This document shows, one piece after another, positions 1 through 6,216 of a DNA stretch of 7,003 nt (within the stretch, counting starts at the first letter, position 1; each line of letters starts with the position of its first letter). Source of the DNA: Bacteroidales bacterium. Its GTDB lineage: Bacteria; Bacteroidota; Bacteroidia; Bacteroidales; JAADJA01. Under the pieces are notes generated by a model that was given only the letters and a program-made list of their open reading frames with translations, searched no databases and was not told where the DNA came from. The DNA is taken from contig JAIORT010000117.1 in assembly GCA_021107975.1 (NCBI GenBank), positions 1-7,003 of the forward strand, written 5' to 3'. Position numbers and translations under genes: made by a program.

Positions 1-1778
1 TATATGGATCGGACGAAACTTTTCATGTGAAAAAAGAATACTTAGGTGTAACTTCAACATACACACTGAATTTTGAAGGTATCGTTAATTTTATAATAAA
101 CCAGTATAACGAATCATCTTCAAACAGTATCCGCAAATGGGCGCATAATTTTATGAATACGATTGATTGCCCTGAGTGTCATGGAACAAGGCTAAAGAAA
201 GAATCGTTATATTTCAGGATTGACGGTAAAAATATTTCCGAATTAGCTAATTTCGATCTGATCCGTTTAAAGGAATGGATGGATGGCATAGAAGAAAAAA
301 TAGATGAAAGAAAGAAACGAATTGCACATGAAATAATTCGTGAGATCAAATCGAGAATACGTTTTCTTCTGGATGTAGGACTGGATTACCTGGCTTTGAA
401 CCGCCCTGCACGAAGCCTTTCGGGTGGAGAATCGCAACGTATAAGGCTGGCAACACAAATCGGTTCACAGTTGACCAGCGTTTTATACATACTTGATGAG
501 CCAAGCATCGGGCTTCATCAACGGGACAACCTGAGACTTATTAAATCTTTACAGGATTTGCGCGATATCGGAAATTCGATAATCGTTGTCGAGCACGATA
601 AGGAAACTATTCTTTCGGCTGATCACGTTGTGGATATTGGTCCCGGAGCCGGAAGGCACGGAGGTGAAATTGTTGCCCAGGGTTCACCAAAAGATTTTAT
701 TGAATGTAAAACCATCACCTGCGAGTACTTGCGAGGCAAAAAAGAAATTTCTATTCCGGCAGTCCGCCGTTCCGATAATGGCAAGTACCTGGAACTTTAT
801 GGTGCCGCAGGAAATAATCTAAAAAAAATTAACTTAAGAATCCCGCTTGGTAAACTTATCTGTGTTACCGGCGTTTCAGGCAGCGGCAAGTCATCTCTGA
901 TCAACGATACACTGTACCCTATCCTAAGTCGTCATTTTTACCGTTCCGACAGAAAGCCTTTACCCTATAACTCGATTAAGGGGCTTGATAATATTGATAA
1001 AGTAATTGAAATAGACCAATCGCCCATCGGTCGTACTCCACGTTCAAATCCGGCTACCTACACCAAAGTGTTTGATGAGATAAGGAAACTATACACCCAG
1101 CTTCCCGAATCAAAAATGCGAGGATATAAGCCGGGCAGATTTTCGTTCAATGTAAAAGGAGGGCGCTGTGAAACTTGCAAAGGAGCGGGTATTAGAATTA
1201 TTGAAATGAATTTTTTACCCGATGTTCATGTACATTGCGAAGACTGCAATGGTAAGAGATATAACCGTGAAACACTTGAGATAAGATATAGAGGTAAGTC
1301 AATCAATGATGTTTTGGAAATGACCATCAACCAGGCAGTCAAATTTTTTGAAAACATCCCCTCCATCACTCAAAAAATTAAAACGCTTAAAGAAGTCGGA
1401 CTTGGTTATATCACCCTTGGTCAGCAATCCACAACCCTTTCAGGTGGCGAAGCACAAAGAGTAAAGCTGGCAGCCGAACTTTCAAAGCGGGACACAGGGA
1501 AAACACTTTATATTCTTGACGAACCTACTACCGGACTGCATTTCGAAGATGTAAACGTTTTACTCCAGGTACTTCAAAAGTTAGTAGATAAAGGCAACAC
1601 AATTATAGTTATCGAACACAATATGGAAGTAATCAAAGTTGCTGATCATATCATTGACCTTGGACCCGAAGGCGGTGAACGTGGCGGATATATCATTTGT
1701 GAAGGCACACCTGAAGAAGTTACGGAGCACAGTATTAGTTATACGGGGAAATATCTGAAGGAAGTGTTATTTAATTAA
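1..1778 (+). CDS. uvrA: UvrA, excinuclease ABC subunit A (C-terminal part; 5' end outside window)
   Basis: UvrA is the ATP-dependent DNA-damage sensor of nucleotide excision repair; it acts as a dimer and loads UvrB at lesions. The reading frame is open from codon 3-5 and continues a UvrA-like sequence (YGSDETFHV) into the GTG at 27, so the true start lies upstream. About 592 residues of a usual ~940 are present. Counting from codon 27, one sees CPEC/GTRL (48-55), the first ABC signature LSGGESQ (131-137) with Walker B ILDEPS (D157), the second-domain Walker A GVSGSGKSS (282-290), the zinc finger Cys381-x2-Cys384-x19-Cys404-x2-Cys407, the second signature LSGGEAQ (471-477) and Walker B ILDEPTTGL (D498). 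Fingers and motifs are intact, which points to canonical UvrA rather than a divergent paralogue. No terminator is evident; repeats begin at the base after the stop. Confidence 0.97.
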   Translation, partial: YGSDETFHVKKEYLGVTSTYTLNFEGIVNFIINQYNESSSNSIRKWAHNFMNTIDCPECHGTRLKKESLYFRIDGKNISELANFDLIRLKEWMDGIEEKIDERKKRIAHEIIREIKSRIRFLLDVGLDYLALNRPARSLSGGESQRIRLATQIGSQLTSVLYILDEPSIGLHQRDNLRLIKSLQDLRDIGNSIIVVEHDKETILSADHVVDIGPGAGRHGGEIVAQGSPKDFIECKTITCEYLRGKKEISIPAVRRSDNGKYLELYGAAGNNLKKINLRIPLGKLICVTGVSGSGKSSLINDTLYPILSRHFYRSDRKPLPYNSIKGLDNIDKVIEIDQSPIGRTPRSNPATYTKVFDEIRKLYTQLPESKMRGYKPGRFSFNVKGGRCETCKGAGIRIIEMNFLPDVHVHCEDCNGKRYNRETLEIRYRGKSINDVLEMTINQAVKFFENIPSITQKIKTLKEVGLGYITLGQQSTTLSGGEAQRVKLAAELSKRDTGKTLYILDEPTTGLHFEDVNVLLQVLQKLVDKGNTIIVIEHNMEVIKVADHIIDLGPEGGERGGYIICEGTPEEVTEHSISYTGKYLKEVLFN

Positions 1779-1806
1779 GATTTACGATTTTAGATTTACG
1801 ATTTAT
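1779..1806. repeat. Heptanucleotide tandem array, four copies
   Basis: Four 7-base units stand in perfect register: GATTTAC, GATTTTA, GATTTAC, GATTTAT (consensus GATTTAN). Equivalently, this is a 14-base unit duplicated with two differences at its end. The array begins at the very first base after the uvrA stop codon. It does not form a terminator hairpin. Function is unknown; slippage-generated intergenic repeat is the simplest reading. Confidence 0.8.
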
Positions 1807-1822
1807 CAAGAAAAATAATTTA

Positions 1823-1830
1823 TATCTTTA
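1823..1830 (+). promoter_or_regulatory. Possible -7 promoter box for the marC-like gene
   Basis: TATCTTTA matches seven of eight positions of the Bacteroidota -7 consensus TAnnTTTG and would place a transcript start about 30 bases before the ATG at 1867. No convincing -33 TTTG is seen. A TATAAT-like hexamer at 1847-1852 is an alternative, but its TTTACA partner at 1828-1833 is spaced too closely. Weak call in AT-rich DNA. Confidence 0.25.
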
Positions 1831-1866
1831 CACCATAAATACTTTGTATAATTATATTTTTCGACT

Positions 1867-2496
1867 ATGCACGAATTATTAACTAATACAATAACTGTTT
1901 TTCTTGGCTTTTTTGCCATTATGAATCCAATAGCCAATACCACTATCTTCATTGCCCTTACAGATGGAGAATCGGAAAAAGCCAAAAAGAAAATTGCATT
2001 AAAAGCATTAACTATTACATTTATTACGATTTTAATTTTTTCGATTATAGGGAAAGGCATTTTTGAAATGTTCGGCATAACCTTACCGGCATTCAGAATA
2101 ACGGGAGGAATACTTGTGTTTTTTATTGGATATCACATGCTTAATGGCGAGACTTCTAAAATGCACCATCCAAAGCCGGGAGATAATGAAAAAGCACCGG
2201 ATTACCTTAATGTTGCTATCACACCCCTGGCAATGCCTATCCTTGCAGGTCCCGGCACAATTGCCACTGCTATGAATTACTGTGCAACCGATAAGCTGAT
2301 TGAAATTGTAATTACAATCGGTTCTTTCCTTATATTATGCATTGTTACTTATCTGATGTTTGTTTCAGGGGAACGATTGATAAGATTTATTGGGAAAAGC
2401 AATATTACCCTTATCACAAGATTAATGGGATTAATACTTGCAGTCATCGGCATGCAAATGCTACTTGAAGGAATAAAGGGAGCGAATATTTTTTAA
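1867..2496 (+). CDS. MarC family (UPF0056) integral membrane protein
   Basis: This is a 209-residue inner-membrane protein of the MarC/YchE/YhgN family, whose substrate and role are not established; the family name does not prove drug resistance or transport. Hydrophobic segments lie at roughly 5-30, 43-66, 71-92, 116-138, 144-167 and 182-203, giving the family's six membrane spans in two halves. Family motifs are Asn20-Pro21 within FAIMNPIAN in the first span and PLAMPILAGPGT (120-131) at the start of the second half. A hydrophilic loop with histidines and lysines (about 94-113) separates the halves. Length is normal and no frame break is seen. The ATG at 1867 is chosen because it begins directly before the first span; no clear ribosome-binding site precedes it. 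It is separated from uvrA by 88 bases with a repeat, so co-transcription is uncertain. Confidence 0.92.
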   Translation: MHELLTNTITVFLGFFAIMNPIANTTIFIALTDGESEKAKKKIALKALTITFITILIFSIIGKGIFEMFGITLPAFRITGGILVFFIGYHMLNGETSKMHHPKPGDNEKAPDYLNVAITPLAMPILAGPGTIATAMNYCATDKLIEIVITIGSFLILCIVTYLMFVSGERLIRFIGKSNITLITRLMGLILAVIGMQMLLEGIKGANIF

Positions 2497-2506
2497 AGTC
2501 AAATAT

Positions 2507-2541
2507 CAGAAGTTAGAAGTATTATGTCAAATGTTAGCGAA
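2507..2541. repeat. Decayed short direct repeats downstream of the marC-like gene
   Basis: Within the marC 3' flank, AGAAGTT is followed immediately by AGAAGTA, and GTCAAAT occurs twice (2499-2505 and 2526-2532). The 7-base periodicity recalls the cleaner heptamer array after uvrA, but with a different unit and more decay. No hairpin terminator for the upstream gene is visible here. Confidence 0.4.
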
Positions 2542-2556
2542 TTTTTAATTTAATTT

Positions 2557-2625
2557 ATGGCAAACCATCCGGTGAGAGCCAGAAGTCGTTTCAAAGATGG
2601 CTCAAAAGCCGAAAACCTCATATAA
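2557..2625 (+). other. Possible 22-codon ORF or structured leader RNA
   Basis: An ATG at 2557 opens 22 codons ending with TAA at 2623-2625. The peptide is short and basic (starts MANHPVRARS). The stretch is visibly richer in G and C than its flanks. It also holds three mutually exclusive pairings: GAGCCA 2576-2581 with TGGCTC 2598-2603, CCATC 2565-2569 with GATGG 2596-2600, and GGCT 2599-2602 with AGCC 2607-2610. I do not recognise the peptide. It could be a small gene, a leader of the downstream nuclease gene, a small RNA, or the remnant of a lost gene or repeat. The exact -7 box at 2640 lies downstream of it, so it would need its own promoter. Confidence 0.25.
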
Positions 2626-2639
2626 AATGAAAAAAATAC

Positions 2640-2647
2640 TAAATTTG
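2640..2647 (+). promoter_or_regulatory. -7 promoter box for the Uma2-family gene
   Basis: TAAATTTG is an exact match to the Bacteroidota -7 consensus TAnnTTTG. It lies 14 bases before the ATG at 2662, implying a very short, A-rich 5' leader. A matching -33 TTTG about 20 bases upstream is not evident, so the call rests on one box and its position. Confidence 0.45.
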
Positions 2648-2661
2648 TAAAAAAAGTAAAA

Positions 2662-3246
2662 ATGGACACTTTACAATTAGACTTAAATAAAAGATATACT
2701 TACGCCGATTATCTTACATGGCTGGATGATAAACGACGTGAACTGATTAATGGCTTCCTTCACCTTATGACTCCTGCCCCTGCAAGGAAACATCAGGAAA
2801 TTTCAGTACAACTTGTAACTGAGCTAAATATATTTTTAAGGGATAAAGAGTTATGCCAGGTTTATAGCGCACCATTTGATGTTCGACTACCAAAATCAAA
2901 TAAAGTTAAAGCTGACGATAAAATATATACAGTTGTTCAGCCTGATATATGCGTTGTTTGCGATCCTTCAAAATTAGATGACAGGGGTTGTATTGGCGCT
3001 CCTGATTTAATTATTGAAATCATCTCTCCGTCAACTTCAAAAAAGGACATAACCGACAAATTTAAAGTATATGAAGAAGCAGGTGTAAAAGAATACTGGA
3101 TAGTAAATCCTAACGATGAAAATATAAATGTTTTTGTCCGTACGGATGGTGTATATCAGCTTAAAGGCATGTATGCAGGCGACATGAAAATTAAAGTAAG
3201 TATATTTGATGATTTGGAAATTAGTTTAGAAGATATTTTTAAATAA
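2662..3246 (+). CDS. Uma2 family (DUF820) putative restriction endonuclease-like protein
   Basis: This 194-residue protein has the Uma2/DUF820 architecture, a compact PD-(D/E)XK nuclease fold. The family is assigned as endonuclease by fold; natural targets are generally unknown. Visible hallmarks are the N-terminal YTYADYLTW segment and RRELINGFLHLMTPAP (25-40), His44 in the following helix, the acidic residue Asp95 in QPDICVV, GAPDLIIEIISPST (112-125) carrying Glu119, and the Lys-rich helix with Lys133 leading into GVKEYWIVNP (141-150). These place the probable metal-binding Asp/Glu and a Lys in family-typical positions, so the active site appears intact. Length is normal for the family. The ATG at 2662 follows an A-rich tract and an exact -7 box. 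The next gene starts 18 bases after the stop without a promoter of its own, suggesting co-transcription. No methylase partner is nearby, so a classical restriction-modification role is not supported. Confidence 0.9.
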   Translation: MDTLQLDLNKRYTYADYLTWLDDKRRELINGFLHLMTPAPARKHQEISVQLVTELNIFLRDKELCQVYSAPFDVRLPKSNKVKADDKIYTVVQPDICVVCDPSKLDDRGCIGAPDLIIEIISPSTSKKDITDKFKVYEEAGVKEYWIVNPNDENINVFVRTDGVYQLKGMYAGDMKIKVSIFDDLEISLEDIFK

Positions 3247-3264
3247 AATAATAAAACGAATTAC

Positions 3265-3810
3265 ATGGCAGACCAAAACGAAGAACTAAGCGAAAGGGAA
3301 AAACTGGAACAGGAAAATTTTTTGCTTAAATCAAAAATAACCATTAAAGGTGGTGAGTTTCAAAAATTTTCGGATATTGACCCCGAAATTGAAAATCAGT
3401 TTCTGAAAAACATTATGGCTTTTGAAGAAGCAGAAGTAAAAGCAGTATATGAAATTCTTGGTGTCGATCCTAAAAATTTCCCGCCTTCCGAACAATTATC
3501 AAAAGAGGAATTAAAATCCAGGTTCGAAAAACTTCTTAAAATTCTCGAAGAGCACAACATTACCTATGATGTTTCGGAGAAAGTTCCTTTGGAGGTTTCC
3601 TACAACTTCCTGACCCAGGAATATTTGTATGATATGGGTGAAGAAATGCCACCAGGCTTCGGATGGCATATTGACGGTTGCAGCGGTGATTGTCCGAGTT
3701 GCTTTCAGTTAGACTATTGCAAAAACAAAGATGAAATCTGGACTCCGGAGGAATTGAAAGCAGAAATAAAAAGACGAAAGATGGAAGATGAAAGGGCTGA
3801 GGAAGTATAG
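3265..3810 (+). CDS. Hypothetical protein with C-terminal four-cysteine cluster
   Basis: I do not recognise this 181-residue, acidic, soluble protein. It has no signal peptide or membrane segment. Residues 4-24 form a Glu/Lys-rich helix of coiled-coil character. Residues 39-98 are mostly helical and rich in charge, including DPEIENQFLKN and a Lys/Glu-rich helix at 79-97. A conserved-looking segment MPPGFGWHIDGC (128-139) leads into Cys139-x3-Cys143-x2-Cys146-x5-Cys152, a plausible zinc site. The tail (159-181) is another charged helix. The gene lies 18 bases after the Uma2-family gene on the same strand, so the two are probably one transcript; whether they work together is inference. The ATG at 3265 gives a start preceded by A-rich sequence. 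It reads as a genuine gene because codon use resembles its neighbours and the frame is long and unbroken. Confidence 0.75.
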   Translation: MADQNEELSEREKLEQENFLLKSKITIKGGEFQKFSDIDPEIENQFLKNIMAFEEAEVKAVYEILGVDPKNFPPSEQLSKEELKSRFEKLLKILEEHNITYDVSEKVPLEVSYNFLTQEYLYDMGEEMPPGFGWHIDGCSGDCPSCFQLDYCKNKDEIWTPEELKAEIKRRKMEDERAEEV

Positions 3811-3817
3811 ATATTCT

Positions 3818-3847
3818 CTGACGTTATTAACATCAGTCAATTTTTTT
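3818..3847 (+). terminator. Weak hairpin plus T-run between convergent genes
   Basis: CTGA (3818-3821) pairs with TCAG (3833-3836), with GTT/AAC pairing inside and one mismatch, followed by TCAA and seven Ts (3841-3847). This suits a rho-independent terminator for the rightward unit ending at 3810. It overlaps the stop codon of the leftward serine hydrolase gene (3833-3835). The stem is short and poor in G and C, so confidence is low. Confidence 0.35.
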
Positions 3848-5374
3848 AAATTTTAATTTATAAAATAAGAAATCAGGATTAGCAAGATCAATTGTAAAGT
3901 AATCCGGATTGCCTGCCTCATTAATACGAAATGTTATAAAACCCTCCGGCAGGAATTTATCATTAAAACTGAATTTAAAAGTATCATAATACCAGTGTTC
4001 CATGTCGCTTGTAAATAACTCTGCTGAGGGCAGGAGTATTAAATGTAAAACACCATTGTTTAAACTTATCTCAGCCTTACCATACATTTCGTCTTCATAA
4101 ACGCCGGTGTATTTTTTTAGTTCCAGGGTATGAGTAGTGCCCTGTATTCTTTTTTTAGCTTTTTCCTTTTTAGCTTCTTCCAACTGATCTTTCTGCTTCT
4201 TTTCTCTTTTAAGATAAATAGCTGCCCAATCACGATGGTCATCCGAATTTTTAGAGTCGTTGAGATAAAAATCAAGTAATTTACGATTGATCGCTTCCAC
4301 TAAACCTGAAATCTGGTTAGCAAGAATAACAAATCCCAGGCTGTCCTCAGGAACTATAACTACTTTTGAATGAAATCCCGGCAGACCTCCGCCGTGCTGA
4401 ATTATCTTCCTTCCGGCGTTATCCATCAGGAACCAGCCGAGTCCGTAATTATAGAAATGTGTGCCGAATTTTTTTTCGCCTCTGCTCCAGTTCATGGCAG
4501 TGTGAGGGGCTGTATTCGTATAATATACTCGTTCGGAAAATATAGTATCCTTATCCCATTTACCTTTGTTCAGCCACAATTGAACCCATTTCAGCATATC
4601 ATCCACTGAGGAATTGATTGAAGCGGCAGGTCCTACATTGTCATAGTCGATAAACTCAACTGGCTTGCCGTCAATATGAGGACAGGCAATGTTCATTTTT
4701 TCGGTAAAACCGGAATTGGTTGTGGAAGACGACTCCATACCAAGAGGATCGAATATTTGCTCATAAACAAATTCATCCCAGGTCTTTCCCGTAACATTCT
4801 CAATTACTTCACCTGCAGTAATGAACATAACATTCTGATAGCCGAACTTTTCACGGAAGCTGTATTTATTTTTGCGGTACCTTATCCTTCTAACAACCTC
4901 CTTGCGGTCATATTTTGACCCGTACCACAATAAATCCCCATCGAATGTTTCAAAACCCGAACGATGGCAAAGCAGGTCGCGAATCTTAAATTCACGGGTT
5001 ATATACGGGTCGTATAGCTGAAAAGCGGGAAACCGGTCGATTACTTTATCATTCAAACTGAGTTTTCCCTCGTCCGCCAAAATACCAATACATGCTGCCG
5101 TAAAAGCTTTTGAACAGGAAGCAATGCAAAATACTGTTTCTGTATTTACTGCTTCTTCTGTTATGGAGTTTCTGAGACCATATCCTTTTGCGAACACTAT
5201 TTCTCCATTTTTTACAATACCAACTGCAAACCCCGGTACGCCAAAGTCATCAACAGCTTTTGTAATATACTCATCAAGTTCTTTATAACTCCTGTTTTGC
5301 TGTGCAAATGAAGCAGCATGAATAAGAAGACAAAAAATTATACTAAGGACGGCGATGAATCTGATTTTTTTCAT
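3833..5374 (-). CDS. Exported beta-lactamase-fold serine hydrolase (class C/PBP-like) with C-terminal DUF3471-like domain
   Basis: This 513-residue secreted hydrolase belongs to the beta-lactamase/penicillin-binding-protein-like serine hydrolases (Pfam Beta-lactamase, class C/AmpC-EstB type), which act as peptidases, esterases or amidases. A signal peptide is clear: basic MKKIR, a hydrophobic core to about 21, and an AxA-type cleavage site after Ala24 (SFA, then QQ). The catalytic domain runs about 30-372. Its motifs are Ser86-Cys-Ser-Lys89 (SxxK nucleophile), Tyr179-Gln-Asn181 (YxN) and His327-Gly-Gly (replacing KTG, as is usual in this group). A Lys/Glu-rich helical linker at 389-409 leads to a beta-rich domain (about 415-510, GVYEDEMYGKAEI) like DUF3471/lipocalin-type extensions. 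Expected location is the periplasm. Substrate is not predictable, and a resistance role is unsupported. It is convergent with the upstream pair and divergent from the toxin-antitoxin operon. I find no exact -7 box for it. Confidence 0.92.
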   Translation of the reverse strand: MKKIRFIAVLSIIFCLLIHAASFAQQNRSYKELDEYITKAVDDFGVPGFAVGIVKNGEIVFAKGYGLRNSITEEAVNTETVFCIASCSKAFTAACIGILADEGKLSLNDKVIDRFPAFQLYDPYITREFKIRDLLCHRSGFETFDGDLLWYGSKYDRKEVVRRIRYRKNKYSFREKFGYQNVMFITAGEVIENVTGKTWDEFVYEQIFDPLGMESSSTTNSGFTEKMNIACPHIDGKPVEFIDYDNVGPAASINSSVDDMLKWVQLWLNKGKWDKDTIFSERVYYTNTAPHTAMNWSRGEKKFGTHFYNYGLGWFLMDNAGRKIIQHGGGLPGFHSKVVIVPEDSLGFVILANQISGLVEAINRKLLDFYLNDSKNSDDHRDWAAIYLKREKKQKDQLEEAKKEKAKKRIQGTTHTLELKKYTGVYEDEMYGKAEISLNNGVLHLILLPSAELFTSDMEHWYYDTFKFSFNDKFLPEGFITFRINEAGNPDYFTIDLANPDFLFYKLKFKKID

Positions 5375-5437
5375 ATTAAAGTTTGTTTTGTGTGAATTTG
5401 TTAAATTTTTAGATTACAAATCAGAAGGCTAAATTAG

Positions 5438-5472
5438 AAATAATTTATATTTTAGATAATTACAAATTATTT
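5438..5472. repeat. 9-base inverted repeat in the divergent intergenic region
   Basis: AAATAATTT (5438-5446) and its exact complement AAATTATTT (5464-5472) are separated by 17 bases, just upstream of the toxin-antitoxin -7 box. A direct repeat ATTACAAAT also occurs at 5413-5421 and 5459-5467. In sequence this AT-rich such matches can arise by chance; a binding site for a regulator is possible but unproven. Confidence 0.3.
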
Positions 5473-5474
5473 AG

Positions 5475-5482
5475 TATTTTTG
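5475..5482 (+). promoter_or_regulatory. -7 promoter box of the toxin-antitoxin operon
   Basis: TATTTTTG matches the Bacteroidota -7 consensus TAnnTTTG exactly and lies 21 bases before the antitoxin ATG at 5504, predicting a start of transcription near 5489. A good -33 TTTG is not present. The box is directly followed by a palindrome, which supports a regulated promoter. Confidence 0.5.
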
Positions 5483-5487
5483 TATAA

Positions 5488-5500
5488 ATGAAAATTTCAT
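5488..5500. promoter_or_regulatory. 13-base palindrome, candidate autoregulatory operator
   Basis: ATGAAA-A-TTTCAT is a perfect inverted repeat around a single central base. It sits between the -7 box and the antitoxin start, overlapping the predicted transcription start. Type II antitoxins usually repress their own operon by binding such palindromes, so this is a natural operator candidate; binding itself is inferred. Confidence 0.5.
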
Positions 5501-5503
5501 AAT

Positions 5504-5734
5504 ATGAAAACTTTTGAACTAAAAATAAATGATTCTCTGGTTGATAAATTGTTAAAATTTATCAGTGGATTACCTGAAAATGAAATTAACATACTTGAAA
5601 AAACAAGTGATGAATCTAATAATATCTTGTCAGAAGAAATGGAAGATTATTGCTTAAACAAAGCTATGGATGAAGCAAAAAAAACACCGTTATTAAATCG
5701 CGATGAAGCTTTGGATTATCTTAATAAAAAATGA
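5504..5734 (+). CDS. Antitoxin of a type II toxin-antitoxin pair (RelB-like role)
   Basis: This 76-residue acidic protein is called antitoxin mainly from context: it directly precedes and overlaps by four bases (ATGA) a RelE/ParE-like toxin gene. The N-terminus has a beta-strand-like KTFELKI followed by a helix (about 10-22, DSLVDKLLKFISG) and then LPENEINILE, the layout of small antitoxins often seen with RelE-family toxins and compatible with a strand-helix DNA-binding dimer. The middle (33-50) is Glu/Ser/Asn-rich and likely disordered. The C-terminal stretch (51-76), with DEAKKTPLLNRDEALDYL, probably wraps the toxin. It would neutralise the toxin and repress the operon through the palindrome just upstream. 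The ATG at 5504 is preferred because it follows the promoter box at a suitable distance and opens the whole conserved-looking strand. Confidence 0.75.
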   Translation: MKTFELKINDSLVDKLLKFISGLPENEINILEKTSDESNNILSEEMEDYCLNKAMDEAKKTPLLNRDEALDYLNKK

Positions 5735-6003
5735 TGGTTATTAGATACAGGAAATTATTTTTGAAAGATCTTAAAAAGGTCGTAAATCAAACTGTTTATG
5801 ACCGAATTGTTATTCTTGCCTTTCAAACATTACCTCAAATCAATTCGTTAAGAGAAATTAGTGATATTAAAAAAATGAAAACATCTCCCAGTCGATTTAG
5901 GATTCGTATTGGGGATTATAGAATTGGCATTGAGGTTCATAACAGTGAAATTGAGGTTCTCCGTGTTTTGCATAGAAAGGATTTTTATAATTATTTCCGA
6001 TAA
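5731..6003 (+). CDS. RelE/ParE-family toxin
   Basis: This 90-residue basic protein has the compact RelE/ParE fold: an N-terminal strand (VIRYRKLFLKDLKK, 3-16), two helices (about 9-34), then the strand-rich half with IKKMK (46-50), FRIRIGDYRIGIE (56-68) and LRVLHRKDFYNYF (77-89). The Arg-rich GDYR and HRKD motifs are typical of the family. The RelE branch cleaves mRNA at the ribosome, whereas the ParE branch poisons gyrase; this sequence, with HRKDxYxYF at the end, resembles the group usually annotated as RelE-like mRNA interferases, but activity is inferred. It overlaps the antitoxin by ATGA, so translation is likely coupled. A second ATG at 5734 is an equally possible start and removes only one residue. 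The gene appears complete and unbroken. Confidence 0.88.
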   Translation: MMVIRYRKLFLKDLKKVVNQTVYDRIVILAFQTLPQINSLREISDIKKMKTSPSRFRIRIGDYRIGIEVHNSEIEVLRVLHRKDFYNYFR

Positions 6004-6080
6004 GCAATTAAGATATTGAAAAAATTATCCGGCTAATCCATTTCAAAAAAATTGGCTAACCTGAATAATTCATAAACACC

Positions 6081-6210
6081 TGTCATTCCGATCCCGCTAA
6101 CTATCGGGATGCGTTGGCATTGCAGGGATGGCATGAGGAATCCCCTTGCTACTGTGTGGTACCGGTATCTATTGGCAGTGGTTATTTGTTGTGGGATTTC
6201 TCCCGCTTGC
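6081..6210. repeat. Foldback, interspersed-repeat-like intergenic element
   Basis: This 130-base G+C-richer insert lies in the convergent gap between the toxin and the response regulator. It opens with TGTCATTCCG, a motif that in Bacteroidota often begins dispersed non-coding repeats (recalled, not searched). It contains nested inverted repeats: ATCCCG 6091-6096 with CGGGAT 6105-6110; GAGGAATCCC 6135-6144 with GGGATTTCTC 6193-6202 (nine of ten pairs plus one G-T); ACTG 6151-6154 with CAGT 6176-6179; and the palindrome TACCGGTA 6160-6167. The short open frames crossing it have no protein character. No transposase is present, so it would be a non-autonomous element. The expected mirror copy of the left end is missing, so it may be truncated at the right. 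Confidence 0.55.
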
Positions 6211-6216
6211 GCTTTT

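Noticed and set aside
27..29. GTG as the start of a short UvrA-like gene
   Set aside because: The frame is open upstream to the window edge and codons 3-26 continue UvrA-like sequence, so the gene is cut by the window rather than short.
1779..1806. CRISPR-like or attachment-site repeat
   Set aside because: The units are 7 bases with no spacers, and no integrase or cas genes are present.
1867..2496. Multiple-antibiotic-resistance transporter
   Set aside because: Membership in the MarC family is clear, but the family has no established resistance role, so only the family is called.
2662..3810. Restriction-modification or other defence operon
   Set aside because: No methyltransferase, helicase or specificity gene is nearby; a nuclease fold alone does not make a defence system.
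4370..4918. Rightward open frames inside the serine hydrolase gene
   Set aside because: They are antisense shadows of a strongly supported coding frame with intact catalytic motifs.
3833..5374. Beta-lactam resistance gene
   Set aside because: The SxxK/YxN/HGG set and the C-terminal DUF3471-like domain fit the broad serine hydrolase family; nothing shows beta-lactam hydrolysis.
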